Positions 1-10,249 are shown, counted from the first letter of the stretch. The stretch: DNA of 13,988 nt from Allomyces macrogynus ATCC 38327 (GCA_000151295.1 GG745354.1:698118-712105); one strand, 5' to 3'. Numbers and translations are program-made. Notes: a model not told the origin generated them from the sequence alone.

Positions 1-1962
1 CCGGGTCGTCGGTGCCGTCGGCAAGGTGTGCACGGTAGTGCTGCGCGACGTGGTCGGCGACACTCGACAGGCAAAATTGGAGACACGGCTAGGGTGGCCA
101 AAAGGGTGAGCAGGGCGAAAAACATCACAAGTGCAGCGCAAACGACGTACGGGGTAGTAGATGATCTTGTTGGCCCTGAGCGACGCCATCATATCGAGCA
201 GAAACGACACGAGCCCAAGTGAGGGCACGGCGCCGGTCAAGTCGTTTTCCAGGAGTGACGTGCGCGCCGTGCATTCGGCCACGATCCACTGCTTGAGATG
301 CACCATGCACATGGCGTCGACCTTGGTCGATTCGCCTAAGACCTGGCCGGCCGTTTGCAGACGGTGGATCGTTGCCTCTAGTGTTGGTTTTACAAAGATG
401 AGAAACTTGGTTGTACGTTTGATTCGTGACGAGGGGAAAAAAAAAAACGTACGAATAGATCCAGTTACGACGCTCGGCACCCCTGGCCTCGGAACGGGCG
501 CGAGCGCAGCCAAAAACGCCTCGAGCCGGTCAACATAATACCGGTGCTCGTCGGGCATCTTGGCCTGCTCGAGCAATAGCGCGCGGAACGCTTCGCGCAA
601 GACCTGCAGCGGACCCACAACGTTCATGGCCGGCAGTCCCACGTCATTGGCCTGGTTGGGCTGCGTCGCCGTGGCTCGCAAATGTGCCTGCAGGGACATG
701 AATAACGAGTCGACAGTGTCACGGTGCAGGCCGAGCTGCAAGTGCGCGAGCCACTCGGTCCACTTGGCCACGACAGGTGCGGGTAGCGTGGCGCGCGCCC
801 AGACGGCGGCTAATGTGGAGGGCGCGACGGTAGCCTTGCTGTCGCGCGCCCATTGGCCGAGCGTGAACATGACCGAGTCGAGCCAGCCGTCGCGCGTCGC
901 TGCGTCGTCGGGGTGAGTTCTGGAGCAAAAGAGTCGTGATGAGAGATCACACCCGTCTTGATCACCGAGGACATGCTGAAAGCGTACTCGATGGCCGTCA
1001 TGTAGGCGAGCACGGTGCGCTCAATGGCCGTGGTCAGCGTGAATTCGTTGTCGGCGTGTAGGTCGTCGAGAATGCGCTCGGTTTGCGAGGCCAGGAACTG
1101 CGGCAGCAGATCGGACGCGAGGTAGGCCTCGACCTGCGCGTACTCCTTGGCGATGGTGCGCGGGTCCGGTACGGTCGCAGCGTGGTGGAGAAACTCGGTG
1201 GCCAAGCGTGGTTTCGCGTGGTGCACCGTGGCCTGGCGAGCAGACACTCGTGCGTGAGATATGTGGCCAATTGGGATGAGCGCACCGACGGAGCGCTCAG
1301 GCAACAACGAACCTTGATCAGCGAGTGCGCATGTGTATCGAGCGCGTCTTCGGCGCGTCGCATCGACTGGACGGCACCAGTAAAATCGTGCTGGACTTGC
1401 CTCGACCAGGCCTCATCAAAACAAGTCAGTCAGCGAGTCGTCTTGCATGGCGAGTCATGGGTTATTCGGCACATCGCGCACCTCGTCAATCAAGGCGAGC
1501 GAGTTGCGCGTCCATGCTGTGGGCGCATGCTCCGCTGCCGGAGAAACGTCTTTGGGCGCGTCCTTGCCGGTTGCTGCTGAGGGCGCCCAGGTCCTCAGCT
1601 GCAGCATCGCGTGCTTGAGCTCGGTGGAGAGCGAGTCGAGCTGCTGGACGGCACGGCACGACTCGAGCAGGGCCGGATAGGCCTCGCTGTTGGATTGACG
1701 TGTGCCAAGTCAGTTCTGGGCAGGCGAGGCGAGCGCCGGGCTGACGGATCGGTAGGGTCGCTTACCCGAGCGTGGTGCCGACGGCTTTTTCGCGCTTGGC
1801 AACATCGCCTCTGTGCGGATGCGGTAATGACGGTGGTGAGCCGACGTTATCGCTTGGAAGCAGCCGTTGGCTACGTGAGCGCGCGACATACTTGAGTTTG
1901 GCGGCGATGGCGGCCAGGTCCTCGAGTGAGTGCGTGGCAAAGAGCTGTTTGGTGTTGTTCAT
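1..1962 (-). CDS. Partial multi-exon gene, helical protein, possible tethering-complex (COG/exocyst-like) subunit
   Basis: I do not firmly recognise this family. Proposed exons (minus, 5' to 3'): 1962-1892, 1686-1482, 1411-1313, 1232-953, 899-453, 377-151 and 88-1, continuing off the window. Every junction is GT-AG and phase-compatible, and together they give 472 visible residues without a stop. The ATG at 1962 has A at -3. Introns are 205, 70, 80, 53, 75 and 62 nt. Introns 1 and 2 show CTGAC-like branch sites, and introns 5 and 6 start GTACGT. The 53-nt intron (900-952) is the least certain because it skips an earlier AG. The protein is almost all amphipathic helix: residues ~1-60 (LFATHSLEDL, then YPALLESCRAVQQLDSL), a Pro/Ala linker, then ALIDE and SMRRAEDALDTHAH. 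That order, and the late segment GLVSFLLDMMASLRANK, recall COG1/COG7/exocyst-type rod subunits. This is a resemblance only; other coiled-coil or alpha-solenoid proteins remain possible. It is transcribed away from the cyclin gene. Confidence 0.62.
378..452 (-). other. Intron 5 of the left-edge gene: 75 nt, stop-free, T11 run beside the donor
   Basis: On the minus strand the intron begins GTACGT and runs straight into eleven T (A437-A447 on the plus strand). It ends CACTAG. Its length is a multiple of three and the reading frame stays open through it, so retention would add 25 residues rich in Phe, Arg and Lys. The translation inside is unlike the flanking helical protein, which favours it being a real intron. 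Confidence 0.6.
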
Positions 1963-2387
1963 GGTTGGCGCGCTGTCGGTGTTGTGCGCGCGGCCACTTG
2001 CAGCCGTTGTCTTGCTGGTGCTCGTGGTTGGCGATGCTCCAGGGCGGTGATATTGACGACGGAGCGGAGGACATTGTCACGCGGGTCCACGTCATTCGCA
2101 AGTCCACGTCAGACTGGCGGTCCCTGAAGCGGCGGCACACGCCGGCGCCGCCTGGGCGTCGAACGGACGGCCGCCGGATCGGTCCCTGCGCGCTTCCGGA
2201 TGCCGGATTGCTCATTTGCATTTGCGGGTGCGTGTTCCAAAATATGTCTGCTTGGCGCTTCCGTGCCGTTGCCGTTGCCGCTGCCGTTGCCGTTGCCTGC
2301 TCTTGGAGCCGCCCTCCCCGCCGCCACAGGCCCACTCCTCTCGCTCTCCACCCGGCCGCCCGGCAACGCTCCAACGACGACGGCAGC
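1963..2387. promoter_or_regulatory. Divergent intergenic region between the left-edge gene and the cyclin gene
   Basis: The two start codons (minus gene at 1962, cyclin at 2388) are 425 bp apart and point away from each other, so both promoters and 5' leaders must lie here. I see no convincing TATA box. The cyclin frame stays open upstream to 1926, but this stretch has no resemblance to the cyclin family and includes a low-complexity hexamer repeat, so I treat it as untranslated. Confidence 0.5.
2265..2294 (+). repeat. Hexamer microsatellite (GCCGTT)n, five units
   Basis: Five consecutive GCCGTT units, the third varying to GCCGCT. They lie in the probable 5' leader of the cyclin gene, about 95 bp before its ATG. 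Confidence 0.85.
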
Positions 2388-3902
2388 ATGGACCTGCTCA
2401 CGTTCCCCGCCGCCGACACGGCGCGCTTCATGGCCGCGCTGCTCGACACGATTGCCACGGCCAACGACACGGCGCGCGCCAGCGGCACCATGCCCGCACC
2501 CGTCTCGCGCTTCCACGCGCGCGCGCCGCCGCCCATCTCGATCCACGCCTACCTCGCGCGCATTCTCAAGTACGCGCCGTGCGAGAACGCCGTCTTCATC
2601 GCCGTCCTCGTCTACCTCGATCGCATGGCGCGCGCGCGTGTTCCGTTTGTCGTGTGCACCAATAACATGCACCGGCTGCTCATCACCGCCATCATGGTCG
2701 CGACCAAATTCCACTCGGACGTCTTCTTCACCAACGTGCACTACGCGAAAGTCGGCGGCGTGACGGTCGCCGAGCTCAACATGCTCGAGCTCGAGTTTCT
2801 CTTCATCAACGAGTTCAACCTCACCATCCAACCAGCCGATTTGCAGCGGTACGCCGACCGCCTGCTCGACCACGCGATCCAGACCAAGCTCGCGCTGCCA
2901 CGTCTGCCGGCGACAAAGTCTTCCACGCCCGCGATCGCTGCTGCGGTTCTCGCTGCTGCACCGGCCACCACCACCACCACCACCAGCACGCCGTCGCCCT
3001 CCCTGGCCGCCACGACGGCCTCCGCGCCACCCGCACCGGCGCCCGTTCCGTCTTCCTCTTCTACCCCTGCCGCGGCACCCGTGGCACCACGCTACCCCAC
3101 CCCGATCCCGCCAACCATCGGCACTCCTCCGGCTCGCGTGCGCCCGCAACCCGCGGCCCCACAGCGCAACCCGTCGTCGCTCTACATCTCCACGCGCGCC
3201 CCACCGTCGCCGCGATCCGCACGCGCGCTGCACATGCTCGCGCACCGCGGTCTCACGGCAGCCGTCGCCGCGATGCACATGGACGCGCCCAAACGCATGC
3301 CGAGCCTCTACTCGACCGCGGCCGCCGCCGTCCAGGCCGCATCGTCGTCCGCACCTGCACGTACCGGCACCTCTCCGGTCCCTAGCTGTGCATCGCCCGC
3401 TGCCGCATCGGCATCGGCATCGCCCGTCGCGGCAGAACCGACACACGTCATCGCCTCGCCCATTCTCGCGGCGTCCTCCCCGGCGATCGCCACCGCGTCC
3501 CCACGCCTCTCTGTCGCATCCCCTGCGACGCCCAAAACCCCGCTCGGTCCACGCGCGACGATCCGTGCGGGCAAATCCCTGCGCGTCTTACCGCTACCGC
3601 GGTGCGCGCAGTTACCGCCGGGGTACGTCCCGCCCGGGACGCGCGCGCGTGGGGCTGGACCGCACGATGCTGCGCGGCCAACGGCGACGTTCCGGTACCC
3701 AACGGCGTTCCCCGCGGCAGCGTCCGCAGGGATCCGGAAGGGGACGACGACGCCGTCGACGACGCCGCCGACGAGTCCGTGCGTGACGACTGCGGCAGCA
3801 GCGGCGGCGGTGATGGCGAATTTGCGGAAGGGGCAGGGGGGTGGAGGAGCGGGGAGTCCAGCGGTGCCGCCGGCGTCGCCGATGCATGTGGTGCGGGGGT
3901 AA
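2388..3902 (+). CDS. Pho80/Pcl-type cyclin with long Ser/Thr-Pro-rich tail
   Basis: A 504-residue protein from the ATG at 2388, intronless. A cyclin box of the Pho80/PCL/cyclin-U class spans about residues 41-165. Family hallmarks in order: SRFHARAPPPISIHAYLARI, then a KYAPCEN segment, VYLDRM, NNMHRLLITAIMVATKF, DVFFTNVHYAKVGGV and ELNMLELEFLFINEFNL. Family members bind and activate Pho85-class CDKs (Cdk5-like) and steer them to phosphate, glycogen or cell-cycle substrates. Which role applies here cannot be told. Residues ~170-504 are low-complexity Ala/Pro/Ser/Thr, including a poly-Thr run from a (CCA)7 repeat at 2965-2985 and about twenty SP or TP dipeptides, the minimal CDK target. The tail is longer than in most family members. 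I chose this ATG because the family similarity begins shortly after it and the upstream frame is repeat-like. The cyclin-box call is firm. The tail is predicted only from the open frame. Confidence 0.9.
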   Translation: MDLLTFPAADTARFMAALLDTIATANDTARASGTMPAPVSRFHARAPPPISIHAYLARILKYAPCENAVFIAVLVYLDRMARARVPFVVCTNNMHRLLITAIMVATKFHSDVFFTNVHYAKVGGVTVAELNMLELEFLFINEFNLTIQPADLQRYADRLLDHAIQTKLALPRLPATKSSTPAIAAAVLAAAPATTTTTTSTPSPSLAATTASAPPAPAPVPSSSSTPAAAPVAPRYPTPIPPTIGTPPARVRPQPAAPQRNPSSLYISTRAPPSPRSARALHMLAHRGLTAAVAAMHMDAPKRMPSLYSTAAAAVQAASSSAPARTGTSPVPSCASPAAASASASPVAAEPTHVIASPILAASSPAIATASPRLSVASPATPKTPLGPRATIRAGKSLRVLPLPRCAQLPPGYVPPGTRARGAGPHDAARPTATFRYPTAFPAAASAGIRKGTTTPSTTPPTSPCVTTAAAAAAVMANLRKGQGGGGAGSPAVPPASPMHVVRG

Positions 3903-4699
3903 GGAGAGGGGTTAAGCGTTTAGTTCAGAGTGGGAAGGAGGGGGGGAGGGACAGAGACAGAGAGAGACCAGAGGAGTGAGAGGGGGTCGGTTTGGGTCGG
4001 ATGAAGGGAAGATGAGGGAACGAATCCATTGAGATGAGGTAGGCTATGTAGTGACCGCACAAATCGTCCTGCTCCGCCGTGGTTTTTATACATAAGAAAT
4101 CTTGTTGCACACCTTGTGTAAGTTGTGTCGTGTCGTGGAGGATGCTTGGTCGCTTGGCCGCTTTGCCAGCGGGACGGGCCCGATTGGCTGGGGCTGCTTT
4201 GCCGTTGTTCCATGTTCTTTCCTCGAACCGTGGAGTCTGGCATAGTCTGAGCGACGCGATCTTTGTTTGTTGAAAAAGTGGTTCGCTGCTTGCGTCCAAC
4301 TCGGCCCATTTTGATGGCCGCACTGATCCAGGCGCAGCAGGACCCGCATCCATAGAGAAGGTGACACGACCATCTCGATCATCGCGTGCAAAAGCGAGTT
4401 CTAGCTCCTTTTCAATGTTAGCACCCTCTCCACCGGGTATGCTTCGTTACCCATCTCGTTCTGAAATTGGTTGCAAATAAATGTCCAGGTAGCAATGCTG
4501 TCGCCTGGGAGCGTAAGTCTTCGGCTGGATGTGTCGTGCTCCCAAACGAGCGCCGTCTAATTTCGACGTGCATGCGCGTTTCATACTTTCACTGTTTCAT
4601 TGTTTTCGATGAGAACTTGCAGTATGAGGCACTTGAGATGTCTTCAAACTGCAACACGAGTCACGAACCCCCTCCTCACCCCACATTCAACACCCACCC
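3903..4699. other. 3' region of the cyclin gene; no gene recognised
   Basis: Purine-rich sequence follows the cyclin stop (GA-rich to ~3990). It contains a G-quadruplex-type motif at 3933-3951. The plus strand carries AATAAA at 4476-4481, about 575 nt past the stop, the only clear polyadenylation-like signal noticed. Short overlapping minus-strand open frames across 3920-4391 have no recognisable content. The sequence is less GC-rich than the genes. Confidence 0.5.
3933..3951 (+). other. Potential G-quadruplex in the cyclin 3' UTR
   Basis: Four G runs of three are available on the coding strand: GGG, then AAGGA, a G7 run that can supply two GGG tracts, A, and GGG. It starts 31 nt after the cyclin stop codon, so it should be in the mRNA. 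Folding is inferred from the pattern alone. Confidence 0.5.
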
Positions 4700-5308
4700 C
4701 TAACTCCACACCCCCACCGCGCCACGCCCACACGCGCGCTCCATCTCCGCCGCGTCCCGAACCCACCCGCTCAAATCCTCCACCGACCCAGTAAACTCCA
4801 CCGCCCAATTGAGCCAGCACCTGTGCTGGTCCACCATGAACCCAGCCCTCCCCACGACCACCGCCATCCGCTGCAACGGCACAACCACGGCCGCGTCGGT
4901 GCGAGCGGCCTCGATCGGACCGCGCGGAATCGTAGCGGCAGCAACCCACTGGCCCGTGACCACAGCTTAGATGTATGGCGCCATATCGGTCGGCGTCCAG
5001 GTGGCGGGAATGCGTGCGAGGTTCAGACCGGCTCGGCAAACGGCGTTGGGGAACCGGCACAGCCATGCGGCCACAGGGATCGCGCGCTCGAATGCGCCGT
5101 CGGCAGCAGTGGGAGCGGCGGGGACGTGGATGGGAGGGGCTGCATGGCGTGGTGGGAGGGGGTCGATGACGGGACGGGCGGGAGGTGCGGGAACGACCGG
5201 GCACAGGGCAACGACTGGGCGAGGCGCGGCGGCCGGAGGTGCAGCGACGGCCGGGGGTGCGCGACCTGCCTGCACGGGCGGGGCCATGGACACAACACCG
5301 GGGCACAT
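4700..5308 (-). CDS. Possible small two-exon gene or pseudogene, unknown family
   Basis: Two open segments lie in the same minus-strand frame, separated by a single TAA (4967-4969). Reading from the ATG at 5308 (A at -3), exon 1 would be 5308-5029 and exon 2 4965-4700, with a 63-nt GT-AG intron (4966-5028) in phase 1 that removes the TAA. The result is 181 residues. The first ~60 are Pro/Ala-rich. The rest looks folded, with segments such as AAWLCRFPNAVCRA and MVDQHRCWLNWAVEF containing Trp and Cys. I know no family for it. The donor (GTCTGA) is not a strong consensus and the sequence removed (AGLNLARIPATWTPTD) also looks protein-like, so a nonsense mutation in a decaying gene is an alternative. 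It converges with the cyclin gene. Confidence 0.35.
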
Positions 5309-6070
5309 TTGTTGTGCGTTGGAACAGCCAATCGAATCATGTTCATGCGTTCACCAACATAAATCAACAGTCACTCTCACTTTCTGAGCAGCTCTGACCG
5401 CCGTATGTTTGGTCGCAATGCAAGCTGACAGAAAGTACGTGGACTGGACCAGACGGAGCCACGGCCAAGGCGCGCAGTTCATGCTCTGGGGGCTGGGCGA
5501 CGTGGTCCCCCTGTTACCATACGTTTAATGCTTTTTTCCGTCACGCTCACTTGCTGGACAATGGAAATCACACCTTGAGGACCTTGCGCGACATTCTCCA
5601 CCCAGTGTTACTTGACGAGAATGGCATCGGCCGTTGCCGCTGATACTCTTCCATGCATGTATCAGCTGAGGCGGGTTCGAATTGTTGAGACTCTTTCGGT
5701 AGCCGCTGACCTCCGCCTATGTCGGGGAAGAGTAGTGCAGTTGGCATTTGGGTCACAGTGCGTTATGACCGCTGCAGGCTCTTTTAGGAGCTTGCGTGCC
5801 GCGTCACAGGAACGTCGGGGTGTGTCCCAGATGCGCTGTTCTTCCTCTTTGTTGCCGGATGCACGTGTCATACACGATGGAGACAACGGAGCAGGCACTT
5901 TTTCGACCAAGGGTGACAAGCCAGCAGGCCATCGCTCAACCAAAAGTGGCCCAAATAACCAACCGTATCCCGTGGAATCATTGAAACCATACAATTTGCG
6001 CGAATAATTCAAAAACCAATCCAAACCAAAAACCTCATCATCATCCTCTCCCGCTCCTCTGATTCCCGCT
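5309..6070. other. Intergenic; no gene recognised
   Basis: Region between the possible small minus-strand gene and the nucleoporin stop codon, so it should hold the nucleoporin 3' UTR. A plus-strand open frame of 131 codons (5612-6007) has no recognisable motif and is not called. No AATAAA was seen on the minus strand within the first ~70 nt after the nucleoporin stop. Confidence 0.45.
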
Positions 6071-9000
6071 TCAGAAATACCCCGCGCCCCCAACGGCCAC
6101 TCCCGCGGGCCCCGCCGCACGCACGACCTCATCCAACCGCGCCTGCGCCGCCGCCTCGCCACACTTCCCGGCCATATCGCGCGCGACCGCCACCGCCGCG
6201 TGCCAGGTGCCCGGCAAGTAGGCCTTGGTAGCCGCCGCATGCCGCCCCCACAATTCGAGGCACGCGACGAGATCGCCCACAAGCAAAGCCTGATCATCGC
6301 GGCGTCTCGCCTGCCGGGCGACTTGTTCGAGGGCAAAGTAGACGGCTTCCAAGTCGACGCCCGAGCGCGACGCGACGCGCAGCCACCAGTGCCGGTCAGT
6401 CCGCGCGTCGAGTGACCGCTGCGTAATGTCGACGACGACGGGCACCCACAGGTCCGGCGCGAGGAGTGGCGAGGAGACGGTCGCGGCCGCCGTGGCCGCG
6501 GTCGCGGGCACATCCGCCGCGCCCGACGCCGTCCAGGACGCGCCAACGGCCAGCATTTCCGCGAGCTGCGCCTCGAGCTGCGCCGGGTGCGGATCGACCG
6601 AGTCAAAAATCAGCGCCCACAAATCGGCCATCGCGGTGCGGTCCACATCCTCGGCGGCCGCCGCCATGAGCCGGAACTGCATCATCTTGAGATCGTACGC
6701 CTGCGCGAGCTCAAACAAGTCCTGCAGGGGTTTGACCGGGGTCACTTCCAACTCGTGTGCGGCCTCGGCCTCGCCCATCGCCGCCAATTGCCCGCGCAAA
6801 TGCTGCTGCAAGAGCGCCAAGTCCAACAAATCCTGCACGTGCGCCTGCACGTCCGTGTTCATCGACGCCTTGGCCGTCTGAAGCGCGCGCTGCAGCCAAT
6901 CGATCCGCTGTGCGAGCGACACGGTCGCGGGCGCGTTCCCAGCAGCATCAGGCACCGTCTGCGCCTGCGCGAGCGCAAGCAGCGTCTGCGCAGCCACATC
7001 AAACTGCCGCCGGGCCACGTAGAATTGCGCCAACAACTCTTGCTTTTCCACGTCGGGTTGCGTCTGCAACCACTCTTCGAGGTACTCGGTATGCAAATCG
7101 AGCAGCAGCGTCGGCGCTAGCGACGCGTACCACTCGTACAGCGCAAAGTGCCACAACTTGTCCCCAGAATGCAAAGCACGACGGTGCACGTCCTCGCGGA
7201 CCTTGGCCCACGTGTGCCGGGCCGCCGCGTCACCCGCGTGCGTGACACGGTCGTGCAGCCACGCGAGCGCCGTGATCGCCAACTGGTAACACGCGACCCG
7301 CTCCTCGTACGCTCCACGGCGCGCCGGGTCGTTGGTCGTCGCGTATGCGACCGCCGCATCGGCCGGATCCCGCTCGGCCGCACGAAGCAGGACCAAATCG
7401 AGGACCGCACGAACACAATGCAGCTGCAGGAGCCGTTGCGAGATGGCCGCAAACTGAGTCGCGTCAAACTTGGCCGCATACTGCGTAGCGAGCGCGACCG
7501 CCTCGTCAATCGCCGGGTGCGTCGCGACTACCACATTGTCCACGCCGACAGGTCCCGGCGGGGGAACGCCCTGCAACTTCTCGAGCACCGCCGTCGTATA
7601 AATATCCTCGACGCGCAACAGCGTCGGGCACTTGCCCTCGAGCTGCGGCGCGAGCGGTTCGGCGCCCGTGACCCCGGCACCGGGCGCGAGCTGCACAAGG
7701 GCGGCGGCGACCTTCCCACAGAACGCGCGCCCCGGTTCAGAAATCAGGTACTCGAAAGGCTGCGTCGTGAGCGTGTGCGCGACGTCCGCGGGCATCCGCG
7801 CGACCAAATCCGTGAACCGGCGGCGCGCGAGAACGAGCGTGAACCGCACGGCTTCCAGGGCGAGTCGCGCGTCCTCGAACCGCTTCTGCAAGAACGCGCG
7901 GTCGGCACGCCACCGGTCGTCCTGTGCGGGCGGGACTCTCGCGCGCGCCTCGGCCGCGAACCCGGCAACGGCCGCGGCCATTTCGTGTGCGGCGGGCCAC
8001 GTGTCGATGAACGCCACGAGTTTGGCCAAGTCCGCCTGGACTTTCGTGAGGGTTGCTTCCTTGACCTGGAATGCTCCCTTGCCCGACAACACGGGCAACT
8101 TCCAAATCGGTGCAACGAGCCGTTTCAGGTACAGGTCGAGTCCCTTGGCGCACGCCGACGGCGCGTACTGCAGCGGTGCGACCGCGATCCCGAGGTCCCC
8201 ACGGCGCGCTTCGCCCGGCTGTTCCCGCGGCATTCCGCCCGACTGGAAAAACAATCGGCGCACTTGCGACTCGGCGACCTGATTCGCGGCGGACGCCGAC
8301 GCGGCTGTCGGCCACCGCGCGCCCTGCGCCGCCGCCGTCCGCGGGGCCAAAAACGGGTGCGTGTCCTTAGCCCCATCATTACGGCACAAGAGCGCGAGCA
8401 ACCACGCGCACGTCACATCCGCGCCGTAGACGGACATAAACTGGCGCACGTCGCGCACGTCCATGCGCACGAGGTACGCCAGCTCGTCAATCGGCCGGTG
8501 TTTCGCGAGCACGCGCACGCCCTCCGACGAGAGCACCAAAAAGTGCCGCGGGTGCGCGTCCTCGGCAAACCGCGGATCCACGGGCCCGGCCGCCAATGAA
8601 GCGGATGCCGACCGCATCGTCGCGAAATCGACTTCCACGATATCCCACGTGCGCCCATCTACGTGCAGGACGTGCGCGCGCTCGCGCGGGTACTCGCGTG
8701 CTGACGCGAGCTGGTGGTGCACGAGCGCCGAGTCCAATGCGGCGCACAGGATCGAGTCCATGTGCTCGGTCGCGTTATTCGCCGTGAGCAGCAGACCGCG
8801 CGCGTAGTAGGCCAGGTGCGTGTTGGGCGTGAACGGGCCCGCAGCGAGTGCGGCACGCTCGGCGGCGGTGCCGAGCGTCTGGTTGAGAGACAGGCGCGAG
8901 GGCTGGCCCATGGATTGCGGAATATCGCGGTTCGGCGGCAAGCGGACGTAGAGGACGTGCATGGTCGATGGGAGCGCCGGTTCGGAACCATTCGCACCAG

Positions 9001-10249
9001 CGGCATCGAGCGGCAAGTCCGGGCGCACGCCGAGGTACAGCCGCAAGCTCGTGTTGGTGATGGCGACAAGGTAGACCGAGTTGGACTCGTCGCGTGCAAC
9101 AGGCTGAATCGCCACGATCTTCAACTTGCGTCGGTCCGTGACGTTACTGTGCATGCACAGGTGCGCGACCTGGTCAGCGACGTCGGCAATAAACGGCCCG
9201 ACCTGGAACTTGTCGCGGCGCACGTCAATCACGCGAATGCAGTTACTGGCGTGCAGCACGTAAAGCCACCCGCGGTCCTCAGCGAGCGCCAAGTGCACGA
9301 CCGGGTCGTCGGCAAACGACCGCGTGAACATGGCGGCCATGTTCACGACAAACGTCGGCGCCAATATCTGCAGGTAGTTGCGCGTATGGTTGCGCTTGTG
9401 GATCTTGCGTTTCGGCTGGTCGTCGCCGGCGCGCGAAAACGGCAGTTTTGCGGCCACGTTCGACCACCAGCCCTGCGCGTCCTGGTAGCACAGCTCGTGC
9501 ACGTGGCCGTCTTCGCCGCCTAGGAAAATACGGCCGTCGCGCGTGCCGACGATCGTGCGGAACGAGGCGCCGTCGGCGGGGACCGAGATATCGGGGTTGC
9601 GCACGTCCAGGTGGCATGACGTGCCCGGTGGGCCCTTGGGCGAGGTCGGCTTGATGCACAAAAGCGAGACGTGGCCCGCGGTCGCGACGACGAGCAGGTA
9701 CTTGACCTCGTCAATGAAAATGTCTACCAGACCAAAGACAAACTCAAGTCAGGCCCACGAACCGTTCCCTCGCTTCGGGATCCGCGCACGACGCACCTGG
9801 TGCGGGCGTGACGAGCCCGACGGCGGTAATCACATGCTCAAACTCCTTGACGAGTACATGTTCGTTGCGCAGGTAATCCCAGAAAAACAAACGGTGGTCG
9901 ACGGTGATCCAGGCGCGATCAATGTCCGGGAAGAGACCCATGTAGGTGCGGCACTCGAGGCGGTCGTACTGAGCGGCCAAGGCCGCGGGCAAGGGGACAA
10001 ACTTGGTCTCGACAAGCAAGTGGCACTCGGGCCCGGCCGCGGCCGTGGCCATGTGCGGGCCGTGCGTCGCCGCCAGGTCAGTCGCGGTAAAGTAGTTGCC
10101 CGTGCAGCGTGCGCCTAGACGGACAGGGTAGTTGGGATAAGGATATGGAAGGCGTGGCGGGGAGCAGCGAGCGGAGTGGACAAACCATCGCCGAAAAGTT
10201 GGACCAGGTCCAGCGGACCGAGGACCGCTTCGCCGTCGGAGCGCGCCAT
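6071..10249 (-). CDS. NUP155/NUP170 homologue: Nucleoporin Nup155/Nup170 family, inner-ring scaffold of the nuclear pore
   Basis: Three exons: 10249-10186, 10114-9797 and 9723-6071, giving 1344 residues, close to the family size (about 1400). Introns of 71 and 73 nt are GT-AG and phase 1; the second has CTGAC upstream of its acceptor. Removing intron 2 joins VGLVTPAP to DIFIDEVKYLLVVAT, which matches the family alignment exactly there. N-terminal beta-propeller hallmarks: residues ~79-102, YMGLFPDIDRAWITVD then LFFWDY; ~190-215, DGRIFLGGEDGHVHEL then CYQ and GWW; then HVLYVRLPPNRDIP. The C-terminal half is an alpha-helical solenoid (for example WLQRALQTAKAS, then YDLKMMQFRLM). Nup155 proteins bridge the inner pore ring and the nuclear membrane with Nup53/35 and Nup188/Nup192. 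Exon 1 (21 codons, MARSDGEAVLGPLDLVQLFG) is the least certain part: it is supported by phase and a Kozak-like ACCATGG, and resembles the PDLSELL-type start of homologues. Long open frames on the opposite strand are composition shadows. Confidence 0.95.

Noticed and set aside
1926..2387. Upstream extension of the cyclin frame with a signal-peptide-like MSAWRFRAVAVAAAVAVA
   Set aside because: The hydrophobic stretch is produced by the GCCGTT repeat, cyclins are not secreted, and family similarity starts only after the ATG at 2388.
2109..3446. Minus-strand open frame of 445 codons opposite the cyclin
   Set aside because: Arg/Gly/Cys-rich mirror of the Ala/Pro-rich cyclin frame, with no domain-like content; explained by GC-driven lack of stops.
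3920..4391. Three overlapping minus-strand open frames of 101-142 codons downstream of the cyclin
   Set aside because: None has recognisable sequence or splice support; the region fits a 3' UTR and intergenic DNA.
5674..5683. tRNA B-box-like GGTTCGAATT
   Set aside because: No matching A box, acceptor stem or cloverleaf could be drawn around it.
7148..8599. Plus-strand open frame of 483 codons opposite the nucleoporin
   Set aside because: Arg/Gly/Leu-rich composition shadow of a GC-rich gene; the minus-strand frame has clear Nup155 motifs and continuous homology.
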